The translations under genes and the position numbers were made by a program. Of a stretch of DNA of 64,000 nucleotides, positions 52,297 to 60,534 are shown in pieces. Within the stretch, counting starts at the first letter, position 1; every line of letters begins with the position of its first letter. This DNA is from Thainema sp966674685. GTDB lineage: Bacteria; Cyanobacteriota; Cyanobacteriia; Phormidesmidales; Phormidesmidaceae. A model generated the notes under the pieces. That model had not been told where the DNA came from and ran no database searches. It saw only the letters and a list, made by a program, of their open reading frames with translations. The DNA lies in assembly GCA_966674685.1 (NCBI GenBank), contig CBKWJC010000022.1, positions 1 through 64,000 on the forward strand, read 5' to 3'.

Positions 52297-52396
52297 CTCA
52301 CATCTTGCACCCTGCACTTTGAGAATTTGCAGTGGTTAGTCTGCCGCTGCATCGCGGCGACAAACTCATCCTGCTGGGTTTTGATGCAAGATGTGA
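52297..52396. repeat. Family B palindromic element, copy 3
   Basis: Left end CTCACATCTTGCAC and right end TGCAAGATGTGA are inverted repeats. The centre has the hairpin GCCGCTGCATCGCGGC. The element lies upstream of the DedA gene. Confidence 0.75.
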
Positions 52397-52495
52397 TTGG
52401 CATCAAGAAATGCATCTAAACCATCGAGAGAACGTCCCGGAGAGCATTCCCCCAGTTGTTGAGTTATGCATTTATTGACATGCAGCTACTTACAA

Positions 52496-52655
52496 CATTT
52501 TTCAACCTCGTGAGGTATGTCTAGTACTTTCAAAGTCCCTCTCTCAGTGTTGGGAGAGGGATTGAGGGAGAGGGCAAAACCGCATATTTGCACATTCGGG
52601 ATGCTCCCCGTCCGTACTCAAACAGCGTAGAAAACCAGCGTGGAAAACGCTGTAT
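52496..52655. repeat. Repeat F copy 2, containing a CCCTCTCCC-type repeat
   Basis: The left end CATTTTTCAACCTCGTGAGG and the right end CCAGCGTGGAAAACGCTGTA match repeat F copy 1 at 28276-28366. The middle differs and includes a CCCTCTCTCAGTGTTGGGAG repeat (52534-52580) of the type at 47234 and 49122. The right end abuts family A copy 4. Confidence 0.65.
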
Positions 52656-52754
52656 ATAAATCTGGTTGAAAACCCATCATTTATTTTTTGTGAACCGTTC
52701 GCGGAGCAAGCGTTTCACAAAAATAGACTGGGTTCTTGTACACAGATTTAATAT
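52655..52754. repeat. Family A long-hairpin element, copy 4
   Basis: TAAATCTGGTTGAAAACCCA at the left and CACAGATTTAATAT at the right, with the core TTTTTTGTGAACC..GGAGCAAGCG then TTTCACAAAAA. The left arm core has decayed compared with other copies, but the outer ends still match each other (AAATCTG/CAGATTT). From 52755 to 52900 I see no gene. Confidence 0.75.
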
Positions 52755-52900
52755 TAGGCGGTACATCTCTATGCCTCAAGATAATTGCCAATCATCGTTT
52801 CGGTATCTAGAGAAGGACATTCATTAAAACAGAACTGTATCAATCTTTCGATACAGTCCTTTGATATAGCTTTCCATAGAGCATCGCGATCTGGCCTGCA

Positions 52901-55453
52901 TTATGCCTGCTGCTTAATCGGAATTTCAATTTGAAATTCGGTGCCTGTTTCCGGAGAAGACTGACACCGAATCTGACCCTGATGCTTCTGCACCACAATC
53001 TGATGGCTAATCGATAGCCCCAACCCCGTTCCTTTTCCGACGGGTTTAGTTGTAAAAAACGGATCAAACAGATGTTTTTGTACATCTGGAGAAATGCCAG
53101 CTCCGTTATCGCGAATGCTGATCCGCACCTGCTGTACGGTGGGTAAACACTCTGTTCGGATTGTGATTTGGGGTTTAAAGGCAACGTGCACTGCTGCACA
53201 AGTGTGCTGATGCTGCTCCAGTGCGTCTAAGGCATTGGCCAGGATATTCATAAACACCTGATTAAGCTGACTGGGATAGCACTCAACATGGGGTAATGAG
53301 CCATAGTCCTTAATCAGCTCTACGCGCGCGCCGCCTGAGTGTAGCTTCAGGCGATGATGCAGAATGAGCAGTGTGCTATCAATTCCCTCATGTAAATTGA
53401 CCGCCTTCATCTCGGCTTCGTCTAGGCGAGAGAATGAGCGTAAAGAAAGCACAATTTCGCGGATGCGATCGGCTCCTACCTGAACAGACTGCAAAATTTT
53501 GCTGAGATCTTCGATCAAAAAGTCCAGATCGATGGCTTTAATCTGATCTTGAATGGCAGGCGATGGCTCTGGGTAGTGCTGCTGATAAAGCTGGAAGAGT
53601 TGGATCAGATCTCGCGTGTAACCCTGGATGTAGCCAAGATTGCCGTAGATGAAGTTGACGGGATTGTTAATTTCATGGGCAACGCCTGCAACCAACTGTC
53701 CTAAACTCGACATCTTTTCGGTTTGAATCAACTGCATCTGCATCTGTTGCAGTTCGTTGAGTGTTGATTTAAGCTGCTGTGCTTGCGATCGCGCTTGCTC
53801 AGCATTGGCTTGAGCCTCGGCATACAGTTTAGACTGCCGAATCGCGACCCCAATCTGTCCTGCCAGTGCTTCCAGCAGATCAAGTTCATCCTGTGTCCAA
53901 GTGCGTTCCCCTCGGCACTCATGAGCGATCAGTAGTCCCCAGAGGTGAGACTGTACCTGAATCGGCACAATCAGGTTGGCCTGAACCTGTAGACTACGCA
54001 AAAAGTTGACGTGGCACTGATCCAGTCCTGGATCGTTGAGATTGGGAATTGCCCGCACTCGTCCAGAGGCGTAAAGATCGGCGTACTTGTCGGGGAAACA
54101 GTCATCGGCTCCGATATCGCCCAGCACAGACTGCCACGGCTCTAGCACATCTTCTGTTACTACGATGCCGTGCCAATCGTCACGAAACTGATATACCACT
54201 ACTCGATCGGTATCCAGCAGTTGGCGCACCTGCTGAACCACCGTGTGCAAAATGGTGTCTAAGTTCAAGCTGCTGCGAATTTGAGTTGCGATCGCATTAA
54301 TCAGCTTTTCACGCTGAGCCAGCTTCTTATACTTAGCCTTGGACTGGCGGAGAAAGTCTTCTGCTTGCTTACGCTCCGTAATGTCCTCAATGGTGCCCAG
54401 CAGTCCAATCACATTGCCTTGGGCATCATGCAGCGGCAGCTTGTTCGTTTCGCGCCAGGTCAATTTGCCATCGGCCTGAAGCTGCGACTGCTTAATCCGC
54501 AGCATCGGTGCATTGGTCTCCATCACTTGGCGATCGCAGGTGAGATACCACTCCTGTTGTTCAGGTGTCCAAGGCAAATCCGCATCCGTCAAGCCCACCA
54601 CCTGCTCCGGATCAACCCCGGCCATTTCCGCCCAGCGCCGATTGCAGCCCAGATAAACCGAGTCTCGATTTTTCCAAAAAATATATTGGGGAATGTTGTC
54701 GAGAACGAGTTTCAGTAATTCTTTGTCCTTCAGTGACTGATCTAGAGATAAAGGGATACTGAAATCGGTTGACCCTGCTTGATCTGGTTCTGAACCTGTA
54801 GAAACAGAATTAGAATTCATCTCTAATGGATCGATTTGATCGATTTGATCAATTGCATTCGTCGCACTGACTGAATTGGCTAGATTATCTGGAGTTGATG
54901 TCTGGACTTGAATTATCTCATGTTCTGCTGAAGGCATAGCGCCAGCGTGATCAGTGGCAAATCCAGGCATTTCTGCTCCGACCGTGGGCAGGGCTGTGGC
55001 AGGCTGATTGCTGTATGCGCCGTCCACACTACAGGAAACGGTTCGACCAATGCTCAGCACCTGCTGCACCACACCCGCAGCATCCACAAGTGGACTATAG
55101 GTAACCTCATAACCAATCGCCACTTGCTGGACAGGCAGCTCATAGTAAATTCGTAGGGACTGTCCAGTTTGAATCACCTGCTCTAGGTGATGGTGCATCT
55201 GCGTCAGCGTTGGCTGGAGCGCTGTGTGTTGACCCATTTGGCTCAGCTCAAGATTGGTTTTGCTGATGCAGACCTGAGCCGGAATTCCCAGCAGTCTCAC
55301 CACTGATTCATTCATACAACAGTAGCGACCGCCCGAATCATAAACTGCGATCGCATCAACTGCCTGCTGAATAAGATGAATCACGGTGTCGGTAGCTGTA
55401 GAAGCCTCTAATGGGTCAGACGATGTTGGCTGGGTGAGATCAGGCTTGACCAT
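52901..55453 (-). CDS. PAS-PAS-GAF sensor histidine kinase
   Basis: A soluble kinase of about 850 residues starting MVKPDLTQPT. Domains in order: PAS-like domain (AVYDSGGRYCCMNESVVRLLGIP, about 30-130), a variable linker with a Asp/Gln/Ser-rich part, a second PAS with PAC (YIFWKNRDSVYLGCNRRWAEMAGVDPEQVVG; IGLLGTIEDITERK), a GAF domain resembling phytochrome-type GAFs (VVYQFRDDWHGIVVTEDV; LWGLLIAHECRGERTW), coiled coil, HisKA with phospho-acceptor His in AGVAHEINNPVNFIYGNL, and HATPase with DNGAGISPDVQ and GKGTGLGLSI. The GAF lacks the Cys-His bilin pair typical of cyanobacteriochromes in the expected CH form, so light sensing is uncertain. It has no receiver gene next to it. The frame extends to 55582 upstream. 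Confidence 0.9.
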   Translation of the reverse strand: MVKPDLTQPTSSDPLEASTATDTVIHLIQQAVDAIAVYDSGGRYCCMNESVVRLLGIPAQVCISKTNLELSQMGQHTALQPTLTQMHHHLEQVIQTGQSLRIYYELPVQQVAIGYEVTYSPLVDAAGVVQQVLSIGRTVSCSVDGAYSNQPATALPTVGAEMPGFATDHAGAMPSAEHEIIQVQTSTPDNLANSVSATNAIDQIDQIDPLEMNSNSVSTGSEPDQAGSTDFSIPLSLDQSLKDKELLKLVLDNIPQYIFWKNRDSVYLGCNRRWAEMAGVDPEQVVGLTDADLPWTPEQQEWYLTCDRQVMETNAPMLRIKQSQLQADGKLTWRETNKLPLHDAQGNVIGLLGTIEDITERKQAEDFLRQSKAKYKKLAQREKLINAIATQIRSSLNLDTILHTVVQQVRQLLDTDRVVVYQFRDDWHGIVVTEDVLEPWQSVLGDIGADDCFPDKYADLYASGRVRAIPNLNDPGLDQCHVNFLRSLQVQANLIVPIQVQSHLWGLLIAHECRGERTWTQDELDLLEALAGQIGVAIRQSKLYAEAQANAEQARSQAQQLKSTLNELQQMQMQLIQTEKMSSLGQLVAGVAHEINNPVNFIYGNLGYIQGYTRDLIQLFQLYQQHYPEPSPAIQDQIKAIDLDFLIEDLSKILQSVQVGADRIREIVLSLRSFSRLDEAEMKAVNLHEGIDSTLLILHHRLKLHSGGARVELIKDYGSLPHVECYPSQLNQVFMNILANALDALEQHQHTCAAVHVAFKPQITIRTECLPTVQQVRISIRDNGAGISPDVQKHLFDPFFTTKPVGKGTGLGLSISHQIVVQKHQGQIRCQSSPETGTEFQIEIPIKQQA

Positions 55454-56444
55454 GACAAAACTAACTATCTTTGACGAGGGGATTGACGACAACAGGAACA
55501 GTCGAAACTGCGATCGCTGACCATAAATGAATTTTGATAAATAATTAAAACACGGTTTCTCATGAAGCAAGCTAAGCGGCATGTTAGCTCTAGTTCATAA
55601 CTTCTTAACCATAAGTTAATTAGCTCGGTATAAATGAGTGCAGAATCTAAAAAAAAGAGCAGATCGGAGAAGCACCTTCCGTTTTTTTAGAATTGGTTTA
55701 TTCGTGCCGTCTTACCGAGGTGAATCATCAGAACTTCACGAGAGATCAAGCGCTTATAAGCTCAGATTTTGTAAGCGTCTTGATTAAGAATGCCCATTAG
55801 CACCCATACTTTATCGCCCATGTCGAATTGTCAATCTTATTTTGACTCACATCTTGTACCCAAACCCACAGAGGTTGTTTTGCCGCCGCATCGCAGCAGC
55901 AAAACAACCGCTTTGGATTCTCAACATGCAAGGTGCAAGGTATGAGTTATTCATTGATCATTCAGCACAAAAAGCAGTGACATTGGTCAATCAATGAGTT
56001 CGGCTCGATCAATGGACATAGACTGATACCTACCCATTCATCTCAATATCTCAATGAGTAGAGGTGCATTTTTAACATTTATTAAAAGATTATTATTAAC
56101 AGTACTTGCTAATTCTTAGTGCTAAGGATTGTGAATTAAATGCATTCGATAGTTAAATAGCTGCACCTTGTCATAGAGTTGACAGCAAAACTCACTTCTA
56201 CAGTTTGCGGATTTATTGCGGGTTGTTTGCAGATTGATTAAATCTAGGCTCCTAAACTAGGTTCCACAAGGAACCAATGCAGCAAGTTTATATAGCCTCA
56301 CAACTATTTTCAGATTTTGGCTCTGTCTTCAGGATGATTATTGAGCGATATACACACTGTACAGGCTGGACTACCGCGACTGAGTCAGATCTGGTAGGGT
56401 TTTATTTTCGTTTTATTTTCATTTTGCTCGCAGCAGGGAACAGC
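55454..56444. other. Long intergenic region between the kinase gene and argF
   Basis: I found no convincing gene in nearly 1 kb. It holds the divergent promoters and one family B element (55846-55946). A short open frame leads into argF from 56277 but lacks a ribosome binding site or family resemblance. The stretch near 56040-56240 is AT-rich. Confidence 0.45.
55846..55946. repeat. Family B palindromic element, copy 4
   Basis: The left end CTCACATCTTGTACC and right end GGTGCAAGGTATGAG are inverted repeats. Inside, AGAGGTTGTTTTGCCGCC pairs imperfectly with CAGCAGCAAAACAACCGCTT around ATCG. The right half matches the text at 80-135. Confidence 0.75.
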
Positions 56445-57365
56445 ATGGAGTCGCTCAAGGGAAGAGATTTACTTAGCCTCGCCGATTTAAGCCGGGATGA
56501 GCTGCTAGGACTCATTCAACTAGCCGCCAATCTCAAAAGGGGTAAACTTGCTCCGCAATGTCGCAAGTCGCTCGGTCTCATTTTCAGTAAAGCCTCAACC
56601 CGCACGCGAGTGAGCTTCTCAGTCGCCATGTATCAGTTGGGAGGCCAAGTGCTCGATCTCAGTACAGGCAATACCCAGATGGGACGTGGTGAACCCGTAG
56701 AAGACACCGCTCGCGTCCTCGATCGCTATCTGGACGTACTCGCTATCCGCACCTTTGAGCAGGCAGAAATTGAAACCTTTGCCCATTACGCCACCATTCC
56801 CGTCATTAATGCCCTGACGGATCTAGAGCATCCCTGCCAAATCCTGGCCGATTTGCTGACGGTGCAGGAAGAGTTTGGCACCCTCGAAGGGCTGACCATT
56901 ACTTATCTAGGCGATGGCAACAACGTAGCTCATTCCTTGATGCTCGGTTGTGCCCTGGCTGGAGTCAATATCCACGTTGCCACTCCTGCTGGATATGAAC
57001 CCGCTCCCGCTATTGTTGAACAGACTCAAGCGATTGCCAACGGTCGTAGCCAAGTTTTGGTCACTCAGGACGCGGAACTCGCCACCAAAGGCAGCAACGT
57101 ACTTTATACCGACGTTTGGGCCAGTATGGGGCAAGAAGATCTGGCCAATGAGCGCATTCCTCTTTTCATGCCCTACCAAATTAACGAGCCGCTGTTGAGT
57201 ATTGCTGATCCCAATGCCATTGTCCTGCACTGTCTGCCCGCCCATCGCGAAGAAGAAATCACCAATGCTGTGATTGAAGGGCAGCAGTCGCGAGTTTGGG
57301 ACGAAGCCGAGAACCGGATGCACGCCCAAAAAGCGCTCTTGGCCGCCGTACTGGGTGCGCTTTGA
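56445..57365 (+). CDS. argF: Ornithine carbamoyltransferase
   Basis: The enzyme (about 306 residues) makes citrulline from ornithine and carbamoyl phosphate in arginine synthesis. The carbamoyl-phosphate loop SKASTRTRVSF and HPCQILADLLT are intact, as is the ornithine-side HCLPAHREEEITNAVIEG. The start at 56445 (MESLKGRDLLSL) follows AGGGAA and matches the usual N-terminus; the upstream 56 residues of open frame are not family-like. A hairpin follows at 57385. Confidence 0.97.
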   Translation: MESLKGRDLLSLADLSRDELLGLIQLAANLKRGKLAPQCRKSLGLIFSKASTRTRVSFSVAMYQLGGQVLDLSTGNTQMGRGEPVEDTARVLDRYLDVLAIRTFEQAEIETFAHYATIPVINALTDLEHPCQILADLLTVQEEFGTLEGLTITYLGDGNNVAHSLMLGCALAGVNIHVATPAGYEPAPAIVEQTQAIANGRSQVLVTQDAELATKGSNVLYTDVWASMGQEDLANERIPLFMPYQINEPLLSIADPNAIVLHCLPAHREEEITNAVIEGQQSRVWDEAENRMHAQKALLAAVLGAL

Positions 57366-57384
57366 GCTAAACTCTAAACCAATT

Positions 57385-57415
57385 GATGTGAAAAGCGTGA
57401 TTCGCTTTTCACATC
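57385..57415. terminator. Hairpin after argF
   Basis: GATGTGAAAAGCG and CGCTTTTCACATC are exact complements around TGATT, 20 bases after the argF stop. A T-tract is lacking, so the type of termination is unclear. Confidence 0.6.
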
Positions 57416-57473
57416 AGCAAAATTAATTGCGTAACGAATTCTAATAATTTTAGCTAGACCATATTTACCTGAT

Positions 57474-57487
57474 GGTACGCTTGTTCT
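57474..57487. promoter_or_regulatory. LexA box (SOS operator) upstream of lexA
   Basis: GGTACGCTTGTTCT matches at every position the cyanobacterial LexA operator consensus RGTACNNNDGTWCB as I know it. It lies 46 bases before the lexA ATG, where it could overlap the promoter, and suggests that LexA controls its own gene. Confidence 0.75.
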
Positions 57488-57533
57488 AAGATGATAGGGA
57501 TGACCCTTAACCGTCTGCAAGCAGACCCATATT

Positions 57534-58157
57534 ATGGCTACTGACACCTTAACCAAAGCTCAACAGGAGCTATACGACTGGCTGGTTGATTATATTCGTC
57601 GCAATCAGTATTCTCCTTCAATTCGTCAAATGATGAATGCGATGGGATTGAAATCACCTGCGCCTATCCAGAGCCGCTTGGAGCATCTCAAAAACAAGGG
57701 CTATATTGACTGGCATGAGGGTAAAGCGCGAACTCTTCGTATCCTTAAATCTCCCCAAGGCGTTCCTATCTGTGGTGCGATCGCAGCTGGCGCGCTGGTT
57801 GAATCGTTCACCGATACAGTTGAACATCTGGATTTGTCCACCCTACCGCTACAGCCCCAAGACTTTGCACTCCGGGTGCGGGGCGACAGCATGATTGATG
57901 CGCTAATTGATCAGGGCGATGTCGTCATTATGCGCCCAGTCCGCGATCCACAGTCTCTCAAAAACGGTGTCATCGTCGCCGCTAGAGTAGACGGTAGCGG
58001 TACAACCCTCAAGTATTTCCATCGAGAAGGCAACAAAGTTACGCTGAAGCCTGCCAATGGCCGCTATACCCCAATTGAAGTGGACGCCAAAGATCTTGAT
58101 ATTCAAGGCACACTGGTTGCGGTTTGGCGCGGCTATGATCCCTCTCTAAAAGCCTGA
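57534..58157 (+). CDS. lexA: LexA repressor (SOS response)
   Basis: A 207-residue LexA. The winged-helix DNA-binding domain (1-70) includes YDWLVDYIRRNQYSPSIRQM and APIQSRLEHLKNKGYI. The S24 autoprotease domain has the cleavage pair Ala85-Gly86 (IAAGAL), Ser119 in RGDSMID, and Lys160 in TTLKYF. Unlike the LexA-like regulator of Synechocystis sp. PCC 6803, which lacks these residues, this protein should be able to self-cleave with RecA, i.e. act as an SOS regulator. The operator at 57474-57487 supports autoregulation. Confidence 0.96.
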   Translation: MATDTLTKAQQELYDWLVDYIRRNQYSPSIRQMMNAMGLKSPAPIQSRLEHLKNKGYIDWHEGKARTLRILKSPQGVPICGAIAAGALVESFTDTVEHLDLSTLPLQPQDFALRVRGDSMIDALIDQGDVVIMRPVRDPQSLKNGVIVAARVDGSGTTLKYFHREGNKVTLKPANGRYTPIEVDAKDLDIQGTLVAVWRGYDPSLKA

Positions 58158-58305
58158 GCAAAACAGCCTGAAGAATGACCTAACTGCAAAGCTTAATAGG
58201 TGAAACTATCGGTTGGCTGAAGGCAAATTCTGAAAAAGGCGATACAGTGATCTCTGTTTCGTCGTGGCGTCTGTCCAGTCGGTTCAAGGTTCATAATCTG
58301 CTGCT

Positions 58306-58340
58306 TTGGTAGAGTGCTTGCACGACAGGCGCTCTACCAA
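58306..58340. terminator. Hairpin between lexA and the SDR gene
   Basis: TTGGTAGAGTGC and GCGCTCTACCAA pair with one mismatch around an 11-base loop. It lies 149 bases after the lexA stop, so it may be a terminator or a palindromic repeat. Confidence 0.4.
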
Positions 58341-58409
58341 TATTCAGTTACTGAACGAATCAACCGCTGATCGTCATGGCGCTTAGCTGCCGAGTAGAGA
58401 GGTATCGTC

Positions 58410-59297
58410 ATGTTTTTAGTGACAGGAGCTACGGGAGGACTGGGGCATCGCATTGTGCAGTCACTCCGTAGAGATGATCAGCCCGTGCGAGCTTTTGTCC
58501 GATTGACCTCGCACTATACCCCCTTAGAACAGCATGGAGCTGAGATCTGCATTGGTGATTTGCTCCAGTTGCGAGATATTGAACGCGCCATGCAGGGCGT
58601 TGAGTATGTGATTAGCGCCCACGGTTCCAATGATTCAAACGGTGGCAGTGCCCAGGATTTAGATTATCGCGCCAATATTGACTTAATTGACCAGGCTAAA
58701 GCGGCTGGGGTCAAGCACTTCGTATTCATCTCAGTGTTGGGAGCCGATCGCGGCTATGAAGACGCGCCCGTATTCAAGGCTAAGCGCGCCGTTGAGAAGT
58801 ATCTTCAAGACAGCGACCTGAACTACACTATTCTGCGTCCGTCTGGCTTTGCGTCTAACTTGTTGCCCCTAGCTGAACGGTTCCGCCGGACAGGTCTTTA
58901 TCTGCTAATTGGTGACGCCAAGAGCCGCACCTCAATCGTCAGCACGGATGACCTCGCGACAATTGTTGCCCAGTCTGTGCGAAAAGAAGGAGCATTTAAC
59001 CAGATTTTTGCCGTAGGTGGCCCAGAAATTCTGACGCGCGACGATATTCCCCGCATTTTTGGCCGTGTTTTTAACCGGGAACCGATTGTTATCAACGTGC
59101 CGCTGATGGTGCTGGACGGTGCCCGCAGTCTAGTCGGTATGTTTGATGCTTCTACTCAAAAAGCCCTTGGCACGTTTCGTACCCTACTTGCCAATGAGTT
59201 TTATTGTACTCCTGCGGAAATTGAGCGCTTAGAAACCGTGTTCGACATCAAAATGGAGTCACTGGAGCAGTTTATCCGCCGCTATCTCAGTGCTTAA
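58410..59297 (+). CDS. NmrA-like atypical SDR (NAD(P)-binding) protein
   Basis: A 295-residue Rossmann-fold protein. The dinucleotide motif VTGATGGLGHRIVQSL (4-19) is followed by IGDLLQLRDIERAM, YVISAHGSND, VKHFVFISVLGADRG and LNYTILRPSGFASNLLPL, the pattern of Ycf39/HCF173/NmrA-type atypical SDRs. The canonical YxxxK pair is absent, as is common in this subgroup. Relatives act in photosystem II assembly or quinone-related steps; the specific role cannot be told. The gene is not obviously in an operon. Confidence 0.82.
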   Translation: MFLVTGATGGLGHRIVQSLRRDDQPVRAFVRLTSHYTPLEQHGAEICIGDLLQLRDIERAMQGVEYVISAHGSNDSNGGSAQDLDYRANIDLIDQAKAAGVKHFVFISVLGADRGYEDAPVFKAKRAVEKYLQDSDLNYTILRPSGFASNLLPLAERFRRTGLYLLIGDAKSRTSIVSTDDLATIVAQSVRKEGAFNQIFAVGGPEILTRDDIPRIFGRVFNREPIVINVPLMVLDGARSLVGMFDASTQKALGTFRTLLANEFYCTPAEIERLETVFDIKMESLEQFIRRYLSA

Positions 59298-59318
59298 CAG
59301 GAATAAAAAAGGTGCCGA

Positions 59319-59346
59319 GTAGGGGCAAATGGCCATTTGCCCCTAC
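59319..59346. repeat. GTAGGGGC-type palindrome, copy 1
   Basis: A perfect 14+14-base palindrome, GTAGGGGCAAATGG and CCATTTGCCCCTAC. It lies between the convergent SDR and VTE6-like genes and can end both transcripts. A second copy at 60386-60413 has two complementary base changes (A to G and T to C). Confidence 0.7.
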
Positions 59347-59367
59347 ATAATTTGGCCATTAAACGCG

Positions 59368-60177
59368 CTAAGTCAATGCGGCAATCAGTACGGCAACGAC
59401 GGCTCCAATCAGCGTGTTTAGAAAGTTGACCATTTCGTTAGTGAGCCAGTCCCACTGCTCTTGTAGTGTTGCGCCGATGACGCTTTCGGCGTTCGTGCCA
59501 ATGAAAGCAGCTAGTACACAGATCAGCACGCCCCAGCCGCTAATCAGGCCAGTTGCCCAGCCGACAGTTGCGATCGCAGCCGATCCAATTACCCCGGCCA
59601 GCGTCCCCTCCAAACTCACGGCCCCCTCTGTCCCCGCCGGAACGGGCTTCAGCGTCGTGATCAGAAACGTGTGTTTACCGTAGGCTTTGCCGATTTCACT
59701 GGCGCAGGTGTCCGAAAGCTTGGTGCTAAAGCTCGCCACATAGCCCAGCGCCAGCCAGCTTGTCCACGGTTCATTTGGCCACTGCGCGAGCGTGATCCAG
59801 CCAATTCCTACTGCACAGAGCAACCCTGTCAACGCCGAACCCCAGACATTTTCTGGCCCCCGTGCGCCGGAACGCTTTTCGGCAATGCCCGCTGCTTCTT
59901 TTTCTGCTAGGCCAATCCGCGTCACGCCCGACCCAACTAGAAAGTAAAACATCACCACCGCATAGCCCGACCAGCCAAGAATGCCGAGAATCACCACACC
60001 CAAAAACCAGGCATGGAGCAGCCCCATCGGCGTCAGCAGTTTTTTCGGAGCCAAAACTGCGATCGCAGCTAAAACCGTATTTAATCCCAGCGCAACCCAC
60101 CACGAGGATTGAAGTCCAGCTTGAGATAACAAGTTCAGTGACAGGGGCATAGCACCAAAATGCATCAACAGTACCAC
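59368..60177 (-). CDS. TIGR00297/DUF92 membrane protein, VTE6-like (phytyl-phosphate kinase family)
   Basis: A 269-residue integral membrane protein with about seven transmembrane helices. Family marks are VLAPKKLLTPMGLLHAWFLGVVILGILGWSGYAVVMFYFLVGSGVTRIG and the central DTCASEIGKAYGKHTFLITTLKPVPAGTEGAVSLEGTLAGVIGS, which contains the conserved polar loop. Plant VTE6 in this family is a phytyl-phosphate kinase feeding tocopherol and phylloquinone synthesis, so recycling of chlorophyll phytol is the likely role here. The start could be one of several Met residues within the first 10 codons. Confidence 0.85.
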   Translation of the reverse strand: MVLLMHFGAMPLSLNLLSQAGLQSSWWVALGLNTVLAAIAVLAPKKLLTPMGLLHAWFLGVVILGILGWSGYAVVMFYFLVGSGVTRIGLAEKEAAGIAEKRSGARGPENVWGSALTGLLCAVGIGWITLAQWPNEPWTSWLALGYVASFSTKLSDTCASEIGKAYGKHTFLITTLKPVPAGTEGAVSLEGTLAGVIGSAAIATVGWATGLISGWGVLICVLAAFIGTNAESVIGATLQEQWDWLTNEMVNFLNTLIGAVVAVLIAALT

Positions 60178-60311
60178 CCTAGTTTAGGGCTTATATTCGT
60201 TGTATAAAGTGGCGCTATGGATTTGTTGAGTTTTGAGTGTTGAGTGCTGAGTGCTAGGACTTATACCCATCCATCCACCCTTTTACCCATCCACCCTCTT
60301 ACTCTTCACCC

Positions 60312-60482
60312 CTCACCTCCAGCAATGAAGCAGGGTGGTTTCATTTTGCCAAAATAAATTCTAGAGTCGCCATTTCACGTATCTGGTAGGGGCGAATGGC
60401 CATTCGCCCCTACGCAACGTTGATGGTTCTAAATTATCCTTTGCCTAAATGAAACCACCCTGCTCACCTCCAGCAATGAAGC
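60312..60482. mobile_element. MITE-like insertion with inverted ends and 20-bp flanking direct repeats
   Basis: The ends GCAGGGTGGTTTCAT (60330-60344) and ATGAAACCACCCTGC (60449-60463) are exact inverted repeats. They are flanked by, and overlap by two bases, a perfect 20-base direct repeat (CTCACCTCCAGCAATGAAGC) at 60312-60331 and 60463-60482. No transposase is coded within its 130 bases. It contains the palindrome at 60386-60413. Confidence 0.7.
60386..60413. repeat. GTAGGGGC-type palindrome, copy 2
   Basis: GTAGGGGCGAATGG and CCATTCGCCCCTAC form a perfect palindrome. It is nested in the MITE-like element and is the same as the one at 59319-59346 but for one base pair. Confidence 0.7.
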
Positions 60483-60534
60483 TTGCTATAGTCACCTTTA
60501 GACTTAGAACAACGGGATTAAAAGAAACGCAATT

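Noticed and set aside
56277..56444. N-terminal extension of argF
   Set aside because: The 56 extra residues lack family resemblance, while the ATG at 56445 has a good ribosome binding site and a standard N-terminus.
58306..58340. Possible tRNA-like fold after lexA
   Set aside because: It is a simple hairpin; there are no D, anticodon and T arms with conserved bases.
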